A stretch of DNA of 64,000 nucleotides from Eubacterium sp. MSJ-21 (lineage in GTDB: Bacteria; Bacillota; Clostridia; Lachnospirales; Lachnospiraceae), in assembly GCF_018918185.1 (NCBI RefSeq), contig NZ_JAHLPZ010000001.1:434001-498000 (forward strand). The letters run 5' to 3'. Position numbers and translations under genes: made by a program. Below, piece by piece: positions 35,220-44,006 of this stretch (within the stretch, counting starts at the first letter, position 1; every line of letters starts with the position of its first letter). The notes beneath the pieces are model-generated. The model was not told the origin of the DNA and searched no databases. It was given only the letters and a program-made list of their open reading frames with translations.

Positions 35220-35344
35220 CGGATTGTTGTCGAGAATCGTTGTTCTGGCGTAGTTCGGTAACAGTCTGTTTATTATTCAATTTCTAATTTGATTCATCAA
35301 ATAACTATTTACCCATTAACAAAAAAATACAGGAGGAAATCAAT

Positions 35345-36112
35345 ATGAACAATACCAGCTATTATTTGACCGTTGATGCGCTGGAACGGGATATGAAGAG
35401 ATATCCGGACGTCTATGCAAGCTATAAGATGATGGATGAACCGTGGAAACAAAGGTTCGTTGATTACATGATGGGAAGGAAGACAATGCCACTTACCTAT
35501 GATCCGTTTTTTAAGTGCATTTTCAACCCGGACATCCACCCAGAATGGCTGTCGAGACTGCTCAGTGCGATTATTGGCGAGGCAGTCACCGTCGAGGCAG
35601 TGCTTCCGTCGGAAGACACAGCTATCTCTGTAGACTCACTTTTGATCATGGATATCATCGTGCGGCTTTCAGATGGTGCATTGGCAAATGTCGAGATCCA
35701 GAAGATTCCATATCAGTTTGCCGCGGAGCGGATATCGTGCTATTCGTCGGATTTGCTGCTTCGTGAGTATACACGCCTGAAGCAGAACAGGAATTTCATG
35801 TATTCGGATATGAAGAAGGTGTATACGATCGTACTATATGAGAAAACAAGTGCAGTGTTCAAGGATGGATGTCTGGATGGTGCATATCTGCATCATGGGA
35901 AAACAAAATTTGATACCGGATTAAAGCTGGAACTGCTGCAGGAATATTTCATGATAGCTCTTGATGTATTTGGCGAAAAAAGATATACTGAAGACACAAA
36001 CATGGATAGTCAGGATGATCTGGACGGCTGGCTTTCAATCCTGACTGCGGAGACGATGGCGGATGTGGAATATGTAATTCGATCTTATCCGTGTAGCAAG
36101 GCAATATTTTAA
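35345..36112 (+). CDS. Rpn-type PD-(D/E)XK nuclease (catalytic part of a split gene)
   Basis: This is a member of the Rpn/PDDEXK_2 family (recombination-promoting nuclease, often labelled transposase). The 255-residue product has the family N-terminus (YDPFFKCIFNP), the catalytic pattern IMDIIVRLSDG...NVEIQ (Asp103, Glu117, Gln119) and the YSSDLL and YTIVLYE segments. It stops at a TAA (36110-36112) just where normal family members continue in the same frame into an alpha-helical tail. That tail is encoded directly downstream at 36116-36388. A nonsense mutation or a true split gene are both possible. A strong AGGAGG precedes the ATG. Confidence 0.85.
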   Translation: MNNTSYYLTVDALERDMKRYPDVYASYKMMDEPWKQRFVDYMMGRKTMPLTYDPFFKCIFNPDIHPEWLSRLLSAIIGEAVTVEAVLPSEDTAISVDSLLIMDIIVRLSDGALANVEIQKIPYQFAAERISCYSSDLLLREYTRLKQNRNFMYSDMKKVYTIVLYEKTSAVFKDGCLDGAYLHHGKTKFDTGLKLELLQEYFMIALDVFGEKRYTEDTNMDSQDDLDGWLSILTAETMADVEYVIRSYPCSKAIF

Positions 36113-36154
36113 GAAATGAGCGAATACATAGAAAATCCTAAGGAGGTGCTGCTT

Positions 36155-36388
36155 ATGTTTTCAGAGGCATTAAAGATTGCAGATAAAAATACAGTCAAAT
36201 ATATGATGGAAGAACTGCAGGATAAGCTGAACGAATCCGAAGAAGAACGTAAGCAGGCGGAGAACAAACAGAGACAGGCGGAGAACAAACAAAAACAGGC
36301 GGAAGAAGAATTGCTGCAATCAAGGAAAAATGAACGGAAACTTGAAGAAGAAATCATAAAACTCCGGGCACAGTTAGAAAAGAAATGA
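36155..36388 (+). CDS. Coiled-coil tail of the Rpn gene with its own start
   Basis: This frame is in phase with the upstream nuclease and completes it (ENPKEVLLMFSEALKIADKN is the usual family continuation). It can start at an ATG at 36155, preceded by a perfect ribosome-binding site AAGGAGGTG (36140-36148); an ATG at 36116 also exists but lacks one. The product is 77 residues, mostly a highly charged coiled coil with Lys-Gln-Ala-Glu repeats. In E. coli a small protein made from the 3' part of rpn genes inhibits the full nuclease; this could be the equivalent, or debris of a broken gene. Confidence 0.6.
   Translation: MFSEALKIADKNTVKYMMEELQDKLNESEEERKQAENKQRQAENKQKQAEEELLQSRKNERKLEEEIIKLRAQLEKK
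36251..36313 (+). repeat. 21-base tandem repeat in the Rpn coiled-coil tail
   Basis: Two near-identical 21-base units (36251-36271, 36272-36292) and a third, diverged unit encode repeated KQAENKQ-type heptads. The repeat length keeps the frame, so copy-number changes would lengthen the coiled coil without a frameshift. Confidence 0.7.
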
Positions 36389-36414
36389 TGGAATGAAATA
36401 TATTGAGAGGAAAA

Positions 36415-37470
36415 ATGCTGGAAATTAAGAAAAGACAGTCTAATTTAGAATTATTTAGAATTGTTTCTATGTTTGTTATTGTTGCACATCATTATGTTGT
36501 AAATTCTGGATTGCTCAACTGTGTTACAGCATATTCGACGCATGATTTGCTGATACTCGTGTTTGGATGGGGTGGAAAAACAGCGATAAACTGCTTTGTA
36601 TTGATTACAGGATATTTTATGTGTACTGTTGATTTGGATTTGAAGGACAAAAAATCAGTTAGAACATATCTGGTGAAATTGCTGCGGCTGATTGCAGAAA
36701 TAGAATTTTACAATATAAGCATATATTTTATCTTTCTACTAACCGGTTATCAGAAATTTGACATTCTGGATTGTTTTAAAGCTTTTATGCCGATTGATTC
36801 GATTCGTGATGGTTTTACATCATGTTTTTTGACGTTTTATCTGATAATACCATTTCTTGCCAAATTCACGCAGAGAATGTCTGAACAGGAACATAGATAT
36901 CTGATAGGCGTGTTGTTATTAATATATACAGTATTTCCATCAGTGGGGATGGATGTTTCGTTTAATTATGTGACTTGGTTTAGCGTTTTGTTTATTATTG
37001 CATCATATATCCGGTTACATTCTACAGATTCTTGTATTATTCAGGAAAAATATTTTAACGAAACACGTCTTTGGGGATGTTTAACATTATTGATGCTTAT
37101 GATATCTTGGGCAAGTATATTGTCGGTTCGATATAACGATTTATATTTTTATGTATCAGATGCAAACAAGATTTTAGCATTAAGCACAGCAGTTTGTGCA
37201 TTTATGTTCTTTAAAAACCTGAATGTTCCATATAGCAGGGTGATAAATAAGATCGCAGCCTCTACATATGGAGTTTTAGTGATCCATGCAAATTCTGACA
37301 CGATGAGACAATGGCTTTGGAAGGATGTGTTTAATAATGTAGGTCACTATGAAAAAACATTTCCGTATGCAATTGGAGTAGTGTGTCTGGTTTATATCGT
37401 GTGTACATTAATTGATATGTTGAGAATAAATGTTTTAGAGAAGCCTATTTTTAAAGTTGATAGGAGATAG
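36415..37470 (+). CDS. Membrane acyltransferase family 3 protein
   Basis: This is an integral-membrane O-acyltransferase (acyltransferase 3 family) that adds acetyl or another acyl group to sugars of surface glycans. The N-terminal signature RQSNLELFRIVSMFVIVAHHYVVNSG contains the conserved Arg and His of the family. The 351-residue protein has about ten hydrophobic segments. I chose the ATG at 36415 with GAGAGG just upstream; the frame opens at a TTG 12 bases earlier. It starts a run of AT-rich glycan genes, 26 bases after the Rpn tail stop. The acyl acceptor is unknown. Confidence 0.85.
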   Translation: MLEIKKRQSNLELFRIVSMFVIVAHHYVVNSGLLNCVTAYSTHDLLILVFGWGGKTAINCFVLITGYFMCTVDLDLKDKKSVRTYLVKLLRLIAEIEFYNISIYFIFLLTGYQKFDILDCFKAFMPIDSIRDGFTSCFLTFYLIIPFLAKFTQRMSEQEHRYLIGVLLLIYTVFPSVGMDVSFNYVTWFSVLFIIASYIRLHSTDSCIIQEKYFNETRLWGCLTLLMLMISWASILSVRYNDLYFYVSDANKILALSTAVCAFMFFKNLNVPYSRVINKIAASTYGVLVIHANSDTMRQWLWKDVFNNVGHYEKTFPYAIGVVCLVYIVCTLIDMLRINVLEKPIFKVDRR

Positions 37471-37474
37471 TCGA

Positions 37475-38911
37475 ATGCCTATAGATAAGAATTCGGAAAG
37501 AAAAAAAGTAATTAGCGGTTTTTTTTGGAAATTTGGAGAAAGAATCATCGTTCTTGGAACTTCTTTTTTTGTTACAGTAATATTATCCAGATTACTGTCG
37601 CCATCGGAATATGGTATAGTCGCTATGGCATTGGTTGTAATAAATATTGCAGATGTATTTGTTACAGCCGGATTGGGTAATTCTCTTATACAGAAAAAAA
37701 ATGTGAATTCGAAAGACTATTCGAGTGCGTTTTATTTAAATATTATTATTTCTGTAGTAATATATGTCTGCGTTTTTTTTGCTGCACCAATAATCGAAAA
37801 ATTCTTTCATTACCGTGACTTTACGGCGGTGATAAGAGTTCTCTGTCTTAGGATACCGATTGCTGCAGTCAATTCTGTTCAGTGTGCATATATTTCAAGA
37901 AATATGCAGTTTAAACTGTTTTTTGGAGCAACGCTATGGGGAACACTGATATCTGGAGGAGCAGGAGTTGCTCTTGCTTTATCGGGATTTGGTGTATGGG
38001 CATTGGTGGTGCAGTATCTGCTGAATGCGGTGATTGACACATGCATATTATGGGTTCGGGCAGGTTGGAGACCTACAAAGGAATTTGATATAGCAACAGG
38101 AAAAGGTCTTTTTCGTTATGGGTGGAAATTGATGGTTTCCGGGTTACTGGATATGACCTATAGTCAGATTCGGAATTTGATTATCGGAAAAAAATATTCA
38201 GCTGCAGATCTTGCATATTATACGAATGGATCCCAGTATCCGCAGGCTGCAACATCGGCAATCAGTACATCCATAAGTAGCGTGCTGTTTCCTGTATTGT
38301 CTAAAAAACAGGAGACAGTGGATTCGGTAAAACAAATTACGCGACGTGCGGTCAGCATCAGTTCGTATCTGCTCTGGCCGGTGATGCTTGGGATTATAGT
38401 TGTTGCACCGTCTTTTATTATGGTGTTTTTGACTGATAAATGGCTGCCGTGCGTTCCGTTTATTCGGATTGCGTGTATCGCATATGGATTTTGGCCTGTT
38501 CACACTGCGAATCTGGAAGCGTTAAAAGCAACCGGACACAGTGATATCTTTTTGAAACTGGAAATTATTAAATGCAGTATAGCGATTGCGATTTTATGTC
38601 AGGCTATGAGATATGGAATTATAGCGATTGCATTCAGTGCGGTGGTCACATCCATCGTATCGTGCTTTATAAATGCATATCCGAATGTTAAAATATTGAA
38701 ATATACATATCTGGAGCAGATATCGGATATTATGTCATCCATGATCAAATCCGCTGCAATGGCAGTTATTATATGGGGGATTGGAACACAATTAGAAAAT
38801 AATCTGGTGCGGTTATGCGTGCAGATTGCGGCAGGGATTGTTGCATATTTTGCAATTTCGTTGATGACGAAAGATACAAATTTTAATTATTTGAAGAATC
38901 TGGTAAGGTGA
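37475..38911 (+). CDS. Polysaccharide flippase (Wzx/TuaB-like MOP transporter)
   Basis: This flips lipid-linked oligosaccharide across the membrane. The 478-residue protein has about 12-14 hydrophobic segments and begins with the family pattern SGFFWKFGERIIVLGTSFFVTVILSRLLSPSEYGIVAMALV. Later, GFGVWALVVQYL and YTNGSQYPQAATSAISTSISSVLFPVLSKKQ match the polysaccharide-synthase (WzxC/TuaB) branch. ATG at 37475 has AGGAG 8 bases upstream. It sits between an acyltransferase and glycosyltransferases, so a surface glycan is exported. Confidence 0.88.
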   Translation: MPIDKNSERKKVISGFFWKFGERIIVLGTSFFVTVILSRLLSPSEYGIVAMALVVINIADVFVTAGLGNSLIQKKNVNSKDYSSAFYLNIIISVVIYVCVFFAAPIIEKFFHYRDFTAVIRVLCLRIPIAAVNSVQCAYISRNMQFKLFFGATLWGTLISGGAGVALALSGFGVWALVVQYLLNAVIDTCILWVRAGWRPTKEFDIATGKGLFRYGWKLMVSGLLDMTYSQIRNLIIGKKYSAADLAYYTNGSQYPQAATSAISTSISSVLFPVLSKKQETVDSVKQITRRAVSISSYLLWPVMLGIIVVAPSFIMVFLTDKWLPCVPFIRIACIAYGFWPVHTANLEALKATGHSDIFLKLEIIKCSIAIAILCQAMRYGIIAIAFSAVVTSIVSCFINAYPNVKILKYTYLEQISDIMSSMIKSAAMAVIIWGIGTQLENNLVRLCVQIAAGIVAYFAISLMTKDTNFNYLKNLVR

Positions 38912-38914
38912 GAG

Positions 38915-39880
38915 ATGGATAATATAAAAGTCAGCATTTGCTGTGTTACATATAATCATGAGAAGTACCTTCGTGAAGCGTTAGATGGGATTTTAATGCA
39001 GAAGGTGAATTTTGAATATGAAGTCATTATTGGCGATGATCATTCTACAGATGCAAGTCAGGATATCATTCGTAGTTATCAGGATAAATTTGGAAAAAGA
39101 ATGATTGCTTTTTTGGGAGATAAAAATATTGGAGCAAATGATAATTATGCAAGGGTGCAGTCGTGCTCACGGGGAGAATATGTAGTTGTATTGGAAACAG
39201 ATGATAAATGGACAGATCAGTATAAATTACAAAAACAGGTCGATTATCTGGATGCACATCCCGAAGCTGTTGCAGTTGCACATAGATGTCAGGTAATTGA
39301 CCAGAATTCAAACCGGATTGATATTGTGTACCCGGATTGCAAGAATAAGAAGTATACATTGAGACATTTTAGAAAATGGATTATGCCGGGACAGACAACA
39401 TCAATCATGTATCGGAATTATCATACAAGAGATATAGGGGTAGACAAGGATTTTATATACAGGTGTTCGGAGCTTGGACCGGGGGATCGGTCGAAGATAT
39501 TTTCTCTGCTCAGTGTTGGAGAGATTCATTGCCTGCCAGATGTTTTAAGCGAATATAGATTGGTCAGACATAGTGGAAACAGTTTTTCTGCAACCAATAA
39601 ATTAAAATATAAAGATTATGCAGATTATTGGAAATGCTTTGTCACTTTTTCGGAAGAAAAAAGATTGCCTAAGAGTTTTGTAGATACTGCATACGCCATG
39701 TATATGGAGGCTATGCTGGCAAGCTGTTTTATACAACATGATATATCCATGAAAGAAATAAAAAAAGTATTGAAGATTCATAAGAACTGGGTAAAAATTT
39801 TTGGATATATTCTTGGACATATAAACCGTGTTATGTTTAATTGTGTGAAGGGATTTTTTAATGGAAAAGAATATTTGTAA
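38915..39880 (+). CDS. Family 2 glycosyltransferase
   Basis: This GT-A-fold glycosyltransferase has 321 residues. It opens with VSICCVTYNHEKYLREALDGIL and has IGDDHSTDASQDI and the metal-binding acidic segment LETDDKWTD (DxD-like). It has no transmembrane segments, so it probably works on the inner membrane face on lipid-linked acceptor. Donor sugar cannot be read. It starts 4 bases after the flippase and its last 20 bases overlap the ATP-grasp gene. Confidence 0.87.
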   Translation: MDNIKVSICCVTYNHEKYLREALDGILMQKVNFEYEVIIGDDHSTDASQDIIRSYQDKFGKRMIAFLGDKNIGANDNYARVQSCSRGEYVVVLETDDKWTDQYKLQKQVDYLDAHPEAVAVAHRCQVIDQNSNRIDIVYPDCKNKKYTLRHFRKWIMPGQTTSIMYRNYHTRDIGVDKDFIYRCSELGPGDRSKIFSLLSVGEIHCLPDVLSEYRLVRHSGNSFSATNKLKYKDYADYWKCFVTFSEEKRLPKSFVDTAYAMYMEAMLASCFIQHDISMKEIKKVLKIHKNWVKIFGYILGHINRVMFNCVKGFFNGKEYL

Positions 39881-40859
39881 CAGAATATTGCTTACTGCGA
39901 TCGGGTCAGTTTCATCAAAGGTCGTTTGCGAAAATATCAGGAAGAAAGGGAATGTCAGGATATATGGATGTGATATATATCCGGAGGTATATCTTTCGCA
40001 GGCACCATGGTTTGATGTATTTTATCAGGTGCCGAAGGTATCAGAACATGAGGCATATTGGGCGTGCATAAAGAAAATATGTTTGGAAAATAAAATAGAT
40101 GTGGTTGTTCCTTTGATCGATGTAGAAGTAGATTTCTTGAATCAACATCGAAACTGGTTTAAAGAGAAAGAAATCATTCTGGCGATGACAGGCAGTGAAT
40201 CCGTTTTGCTGGCAAGAGATAAAAAAGAAATGATGGATTTTGTTGATGAACAGTGCCTGAAGGGCATTAAAACAATTCCGACATATTATATCAACTCAAA
40301 AACAGAAGCAAATACAATACAGTTTCCGGTTGTGTGTAAACCGGCAGATGGTCGAAGTAGTCAGGGGTTACGGATAATCGAAACAAAAGAAGAACTATTT
40401 GCGATGCGGACAGTACTAAGCAGGCAGAAATATGTAGTTGAGCCGTATATCTGTGGAAACAGGATTGTAGTAGATGTTTTACGAAATGCGAATTATAATG
40501 AGTGTGTGGCTGTAGCAAGAAAAGAACTAATCAGTACACCGCATGGGTGTGGGCTTTCTGTATATGTATACAGGGATGCGGTTCTTGAACATGCATGCAT
40601 GGAATTGGCAGAAAAAATGCATGTGAATGGTTGCGTAAATTATGAGTTTTTGCAAGATGAAAAAGGTGATTATTATTTTTTGGAGTGCAATCCGAGGTTT
40701 TCAGCAGGAGTAGTATTTTCTGCTATGGCAGGATATGATTTTGTGTGTAACCATCTGCGATGTTTCAGACAGGAACATATAGATGATTTTGACGGAATTA
40801 AAGAACAATATATTGCCAGAAACTATGTGGAGTATGTTACGGGGGTAAAAGATGAATAA
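39861..40859 (+). CDS. ATP-grasp carboxylate-amine ligase-like protein
   Basis: This is a 332-residue ATP-grasp enzyme. The pre-ATP-grasp Rossmann domain (about 1-110) is followed by FPVVCKPADGRSSQGL (ATP-binding lysine), YVVEPYICGNRIVVDVL and the metal-binding FLECNPRFSAGVVF with Glu and Asn. Such enzymes join a carboxylate to an amine. In glycan clusters they can attach an amino acid to an amino sugar, which would fit the DegT aminotransferase downstream. The substrate is inferred. It overlaps the preceding GT gene by 20 bases and the next gene by 8. Confidence 0.83.
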   Translation: MEKNICNRILLTAIGSVSSKVVCENIRKKGNVRIYGCDIYPEVYLSQAPWFDVFYQVPKVSEHEAYWACIKKICLENKIDVVVPLIDVEVDFLNQHRNWFKEKEIILAMTGSESVLLARDKKEMMDFVDEQCLKGIKTIPTYYINSKTEANTIQFPVVCKPADGRSSQGLRIIETKEELFAMRTVLSRQKYVVEPYICGNRIVVDVLRNANYNECVAVARKELISTPHGCGLSVYVYRDAVLEHACMELAEKMHVNGCVNYEFLQDEKGDYYFLECNPRFSAGVVFSAMAGYDFVCNHLRCFRQEHIDDFDGIKEQYIARNYVEYVTGVKDE

Positions 40860-41892
40860 TAATGTTTACGAACAGATATCCGGAAGTTCATTAAATATAT
40901 ACATATGGGGCGCCGGATCTATGGCGCGGGAAGTATACTATAGATTACAGGAGCATGGTATATGTGTGAAAGGGTTTGTGGTAAATGTAAAAGTGAAACC
41001 TGCAGATGAGGTGACATTTTTACCAATTGAGGATATAGAAGAAATAGAAAAGTCGGGAGTAGATATAGACATTGTTTGCGGACATGGACATTTTGAAAAA
41101 ATATCAGATATGTATGCGTATGAATGTGTTCGAAAAGTCTATGTGATTCCGAATCCATATGTTCAATATCAGGGACCGGGAGAAAGCTGGGTGAATGAAC
41201 ATAAAGATGAAATTCTATCTACGCTGGATGGATTGGACGAGATATCCCGTGAATGTGTGGATTCGTATTACGAAGTACAAAATACAGGTGATGTATCTTG
41301 CCTTTTAAATAGAAATTTATATGTGGAAGATATATTCAACTATGATAAATTGGAAATCGGATATGACGAGGTCTATGTTGATATTGGGGCATATACAGGG
41401 GATACAGTACAAATGTTCAAAAAACATTGTAATTCCCGGTATGCGAAAATTATAGCAATTGAACCAAATAAAAGGGCATATCGGAGCCTTTGTGAAGATA
41501 CAGCATGTGATGATCGAATTGTAACATACAATTGTGCGTTTGGTAAAATAAATGGTAAAACACTGATTGATACAACGGCTATGCAGTCATCGCATGTGAG
41601 TGAGTCCGGGGATACGGAAGTAGAAGTATACAGATATGATGATTTGCTATTGGATGAAAGCGTGACAATTATGAAAATATTTGTTCCGTTTATGGCTTTG
41701 GATATTTTGCAAGGTGCAAGAAAAAGTATTGAACGCTATAAGCCACGCTTGATTGTAAATGTAGGAGCTGATGATGGGACTCATATTTTAGATGTAATTA
41801 AATGGATGGAACAACTCCATGCAGGATATACAATCTCTGTAAGATATGATTTCCCGATGCCAACCAGATTATGTGTGTTTGCAACAAAGTAA
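40852..41892 (+). CDS. FkbM-family methyltransferase-like protein with degenerate C-terminal motif
   Basis: The 346-residue protein has an N-terminal Rossmann-like part (IYIWGAGSMAREVYYRL, about 15-110) and a C-terminal FkbM-type fold (about 160-346) with the SAM motif YVDIGAYTGDTVQMF and IEPNKRAYRSL. FkbM proteins carry a K-x-D-x-EG-x-E segment; here it reads MKIFVPFMALDILQGA (about 274-289), so the acidic residues and Gly are gone. It may methylate a different substrate, bind only, or be inactive. Its ATG overlaps the previous stop (ATGAATAA). Confidence 0.8.
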   Translation: MNNNVYEQISGSSLNIYIWGAGSMAREVYYRLQEHGICVKGFVVNVKVKPADEVTFLPIEDIEEIEKSGVDIDIVCGHGHFEKISDMYAYECVRKVYVIPNPYVQYQGPGESWVNEHKDEILSTLDGLDEISRECVDSYYEVQNTGDVSCLLNRNLYVEDIFNYDKLEIGYDEVYVDIGAYTGDTVQMFKKHCNSRYAKIIAIEPNKRAYRSLCEDTACDDRIVTYNCAFGKINGKTLIDTTAMQSSHVSESGDTEVEVYRYDDLLLDESVTIMKIFVPFMALDILQGARKSIERYKPRLIVNVGADDGTHILDVIKWMEQLHAGYTISVRYDFPMPTRLCVFATK

Positions 41893-41904
41893 GGGGGCTT
41901 ATTT

Positions 41905-43023
41905 ATGCCATACGATATATATGTAACAAAAGCGTCTCTTCCACCTATGGAGGAATACATAGAAGAGGTCAGATCTGTCTGGGATACGCACTGGTTGACG
42001 AATATGGGAGAAAAGCATGAACAGCTTCAAAATATGTTAAAAGACTACCTGGATGTTGATAACATTGAACTGCTTGTAAATGGACATATGGCACTGGAAA
42101 TGACATTGCAGGCAATGAATCTGCAGGGAGAGGTTATAACAACGCCATTTACGTTTGCGTCCACAACACATGCGATTGTCCGCAATAATCTTGAACCGGT
42201 TTTTTGTGATATAGATGAGCAGACTTATACGATGGATGTCAGCAAAATTGAAAGTCTGATTACGGAACGTACCTGTGCGATTTTGCCGGTTCATGTATAT
42301 GGAAATATATGTAACACAGAAGAAATCGATCGAATTGCACATAAATATGGACTTAAGGTTGTGTATGATGCAGCACATGCATTTGGAGAAACTTATAAAG
42401 GGAAAAGTGTAGGTTTGTATGGCGATGCATCCTGCTTTAGTTTTCATGCAACGAAGGTTTATAATACGATTGAGGGTGGCGCAGTTTGCTATCGAAGAGA
42501 GGAATTGGGACAGAAGCTGTACGAATTAAAGAATTTTGGTATACATGGTCCGGAGGATGTGAATGCAGTTGGCGCAAATGCAAAAATGAATGAATTCTGC
42601 GCGGCAATGGGAATCTGTAATTTACGTCATGTGGATGAAGAAATAACAAAACGAAAGACATTGTATGAACATTACATGGAAAGACTGAAGGATACAGCAG
42701 GCCTACAATTGAATGAGATTCAATCGCATGTAAGATCGAATTATGCTTATTTCCCGGTTGTATTTGATGAAACTATATTTGGCGTAAGCAGAAATGAAGT
42801 ATACGATTATCTGGCAGAAGCAGGTATATATACAAGAAAATATTTTTATCCTTTAACGAATACTTTCGCATGTTTCGAAAATAAATACAATGTAGATGAT
42901 ACGCCGGTTGCACGTAAGGTGGCAAACCGTGTTCTGACATTGCCGTTATATTCGGATTTGGATGTCCGGGATGTAGATCGGATCTGCAATCTGTTGTTAC
43001 AATGCCGTTTTGACAAAAAATGA
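41905..43023 (+). CDS. DegT/DnrJ/EryC1 family sugar aminotransferase
   Basis: This is a PLP-dependent transaminase that makes amino sugars from keto-sugar nucleotides. The PLP lysine is Lys184 in FSFHATKVYNTIEGGAV, the Asp that pairs with the pyridine ring is in VVYDAAHAFGETYKG, and the N-terminal Gly-rich segment is in LVNGHMALEMTLQAMNL. It has 372 residues, a normal length. AAGGGGGC upstream supports the ATG at 41905. Together with the ATP-grasp gene it suggests an amino sugar that is then N-modified. The sugar dehydratase supplying its substrate is not in the window. Confidence 0.9.
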   Translation: MPYDIYVTKASLPPMEEYIEEVRSVWDTHWLTNMGEKHEQLQNMLKDYLDVDNIELLVNGHMALEMTLQAMNLQGEVITTPFTFASTTHAIVRNNLEPVFCDIDEQTYTMDVSKIESLITERTCAILPVHVYGNICNTEEIDRIAHKYGLKVVYDAAHAFGETYKGKSVGLYGDASCFSFHATKVYNTIEGGAVCYRREELGQKLYELKNFGIHGPEDVNAVGANAKMNEFCAAMGICNLRHVDEEITKRKTLYEHYMERLKDTAGLQLNEIQSHVRSNYAYFPVVFDETIFGVSRNEVYDYLAEAGIYTRKYFYPLTNTFACFENKYNVDDTPVARKVANRVLTLPLYSDLDVRDVDRICNLLLQCRFDKK

Positions 43024-43040
43024 TACGAGGGGTGAATGAT

Positions 43041-43988
43041 ATGGAACCGATATTGTTCTTAGTAATTCCATGTTATAACGAGGAAGAAGTCCTTCCTGAG
43101 ACAAACCGGTGCGTAGGAGATAAACTCAGACGGATGATAACCGATGGAGTCGTTTCAGGAAAAAGCAGAATATTGTATGTGAATGATGGATCTCAGGATT
43201 GTACATGGGAGATCATACAGGAGTTATATCGACAGGATGAATACGTGACAGGTATTACCCTGTCAAGAAACAAAGGACATCAGAATGCACTTTTAGCAGG
43301 ACTTATGACAGCGAAGGAATATGCCGATATTGTAATCTCCATGGATGCAGACCTGCAGGATGATGTGGAAGTGCTGGATAAATTTGTGGAGGAATATAAA
43401 AAGGAAAACGATATTGTATATGGTGTTCGGAAATCGAGGAAAAAAGACACGGCATTTAAACGATGTACGGCGTTGGCGTTTTATAAACTGATGCGGGCAT
43501 TTGGCGTGAATATGGTATACAATCACGCGGATTACAGGCTGATGTCAAAACGGGCGTTAGATGGACTGGAGAAATTCCGGGAGGTTAATTTGTTTCTTCG
43601 TGGAATTGTGCCTATGATCGGATATGCATCATCTACGGTAGAGTATGACCGTGGAGAACGCGCGGCGGGAGAGTCGAAATATCCGTTCCGTAAGATGTTC
43701 CGCTTTGCAGTTGAGGGAATCACTTCCTGCAGTGTGAAGCCGATTCGGATGATTACAGCGATGGGACTGCTTGTAAGCTTTCTGAGTGTTGTGTATCTGA
43801 TATACATATTGATTGGAAACGCCATGGGCTATACGATCAAGGGCTGGACGACAGTTATGGTAGTTATGCTCATTCTTGGAGGGTTTCAGATTTTCAGTAT
43901 TGGAATTGTTGGTGAATATATCAGTAAGATATATCTGGAGGTAAAAGACCGGCCGCGATATATCATTGAGGACACAAAGATAAAATAA
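43041..43988 (+). CDS. GtrB-like membrane glycosyltransferase (family 2)
   Basis: This polyprenyl-phosphate sugar transferase, like GtrB/DPM1, loads a sugar onto undecaprenyl phosphate. It has 315 residues. The N-terminal GT-A domain has VIPCYNEEEVLPETN and VNDGSQDCTW, and MDADLQDD carries the DxD. Two hydrophobic segments follow at the C-terminus (about 235-255 and 270-290). I chose the ATG at 43041, with GAGGGG ahead; the frame is open from 43020, which overlaps the aminotransferase stop. The loaded sugar could be used by the membrane protein that follows. Confidence 0.88.
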   Translation: MEPILFLVIPCYNEEEVLPETNRCVGDKLRRMITDGVVSGKSRILYVNDGSQDCTWEIIQELYRQDEYVTGITLSRNKGHQNALLAGLMTAKEYADIVISMDADLQDDVEVLDKFVEEYKKENDIVYGVRKSRKKDTAFKRCTALAFYKLMRAFGVNMVYNHADYRLMSKRALDGLEKFREVNLFLRGIVPMIGYASSTVEYDRGERAAGESKYPFRKMFRFAVEGITSCSVKPIRMITAMGLLVSFLSVVYLIYILIGNAMGYTIKGWTTVMVVMLILGGFQIFSIGIVGEYISKIYLEVKDRPRYIIEDTKIK

Positions 43989-44006
43989 CTGTGTTAGGGG
44001 TGTACA

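Noticed and set aside
35345-36388. Insertion sequence or transposon around the Rpn gene
   Set aside because: Although the family is often annotated as transposase, no terminal inverted repeats or target-site duplication could be seen around it.
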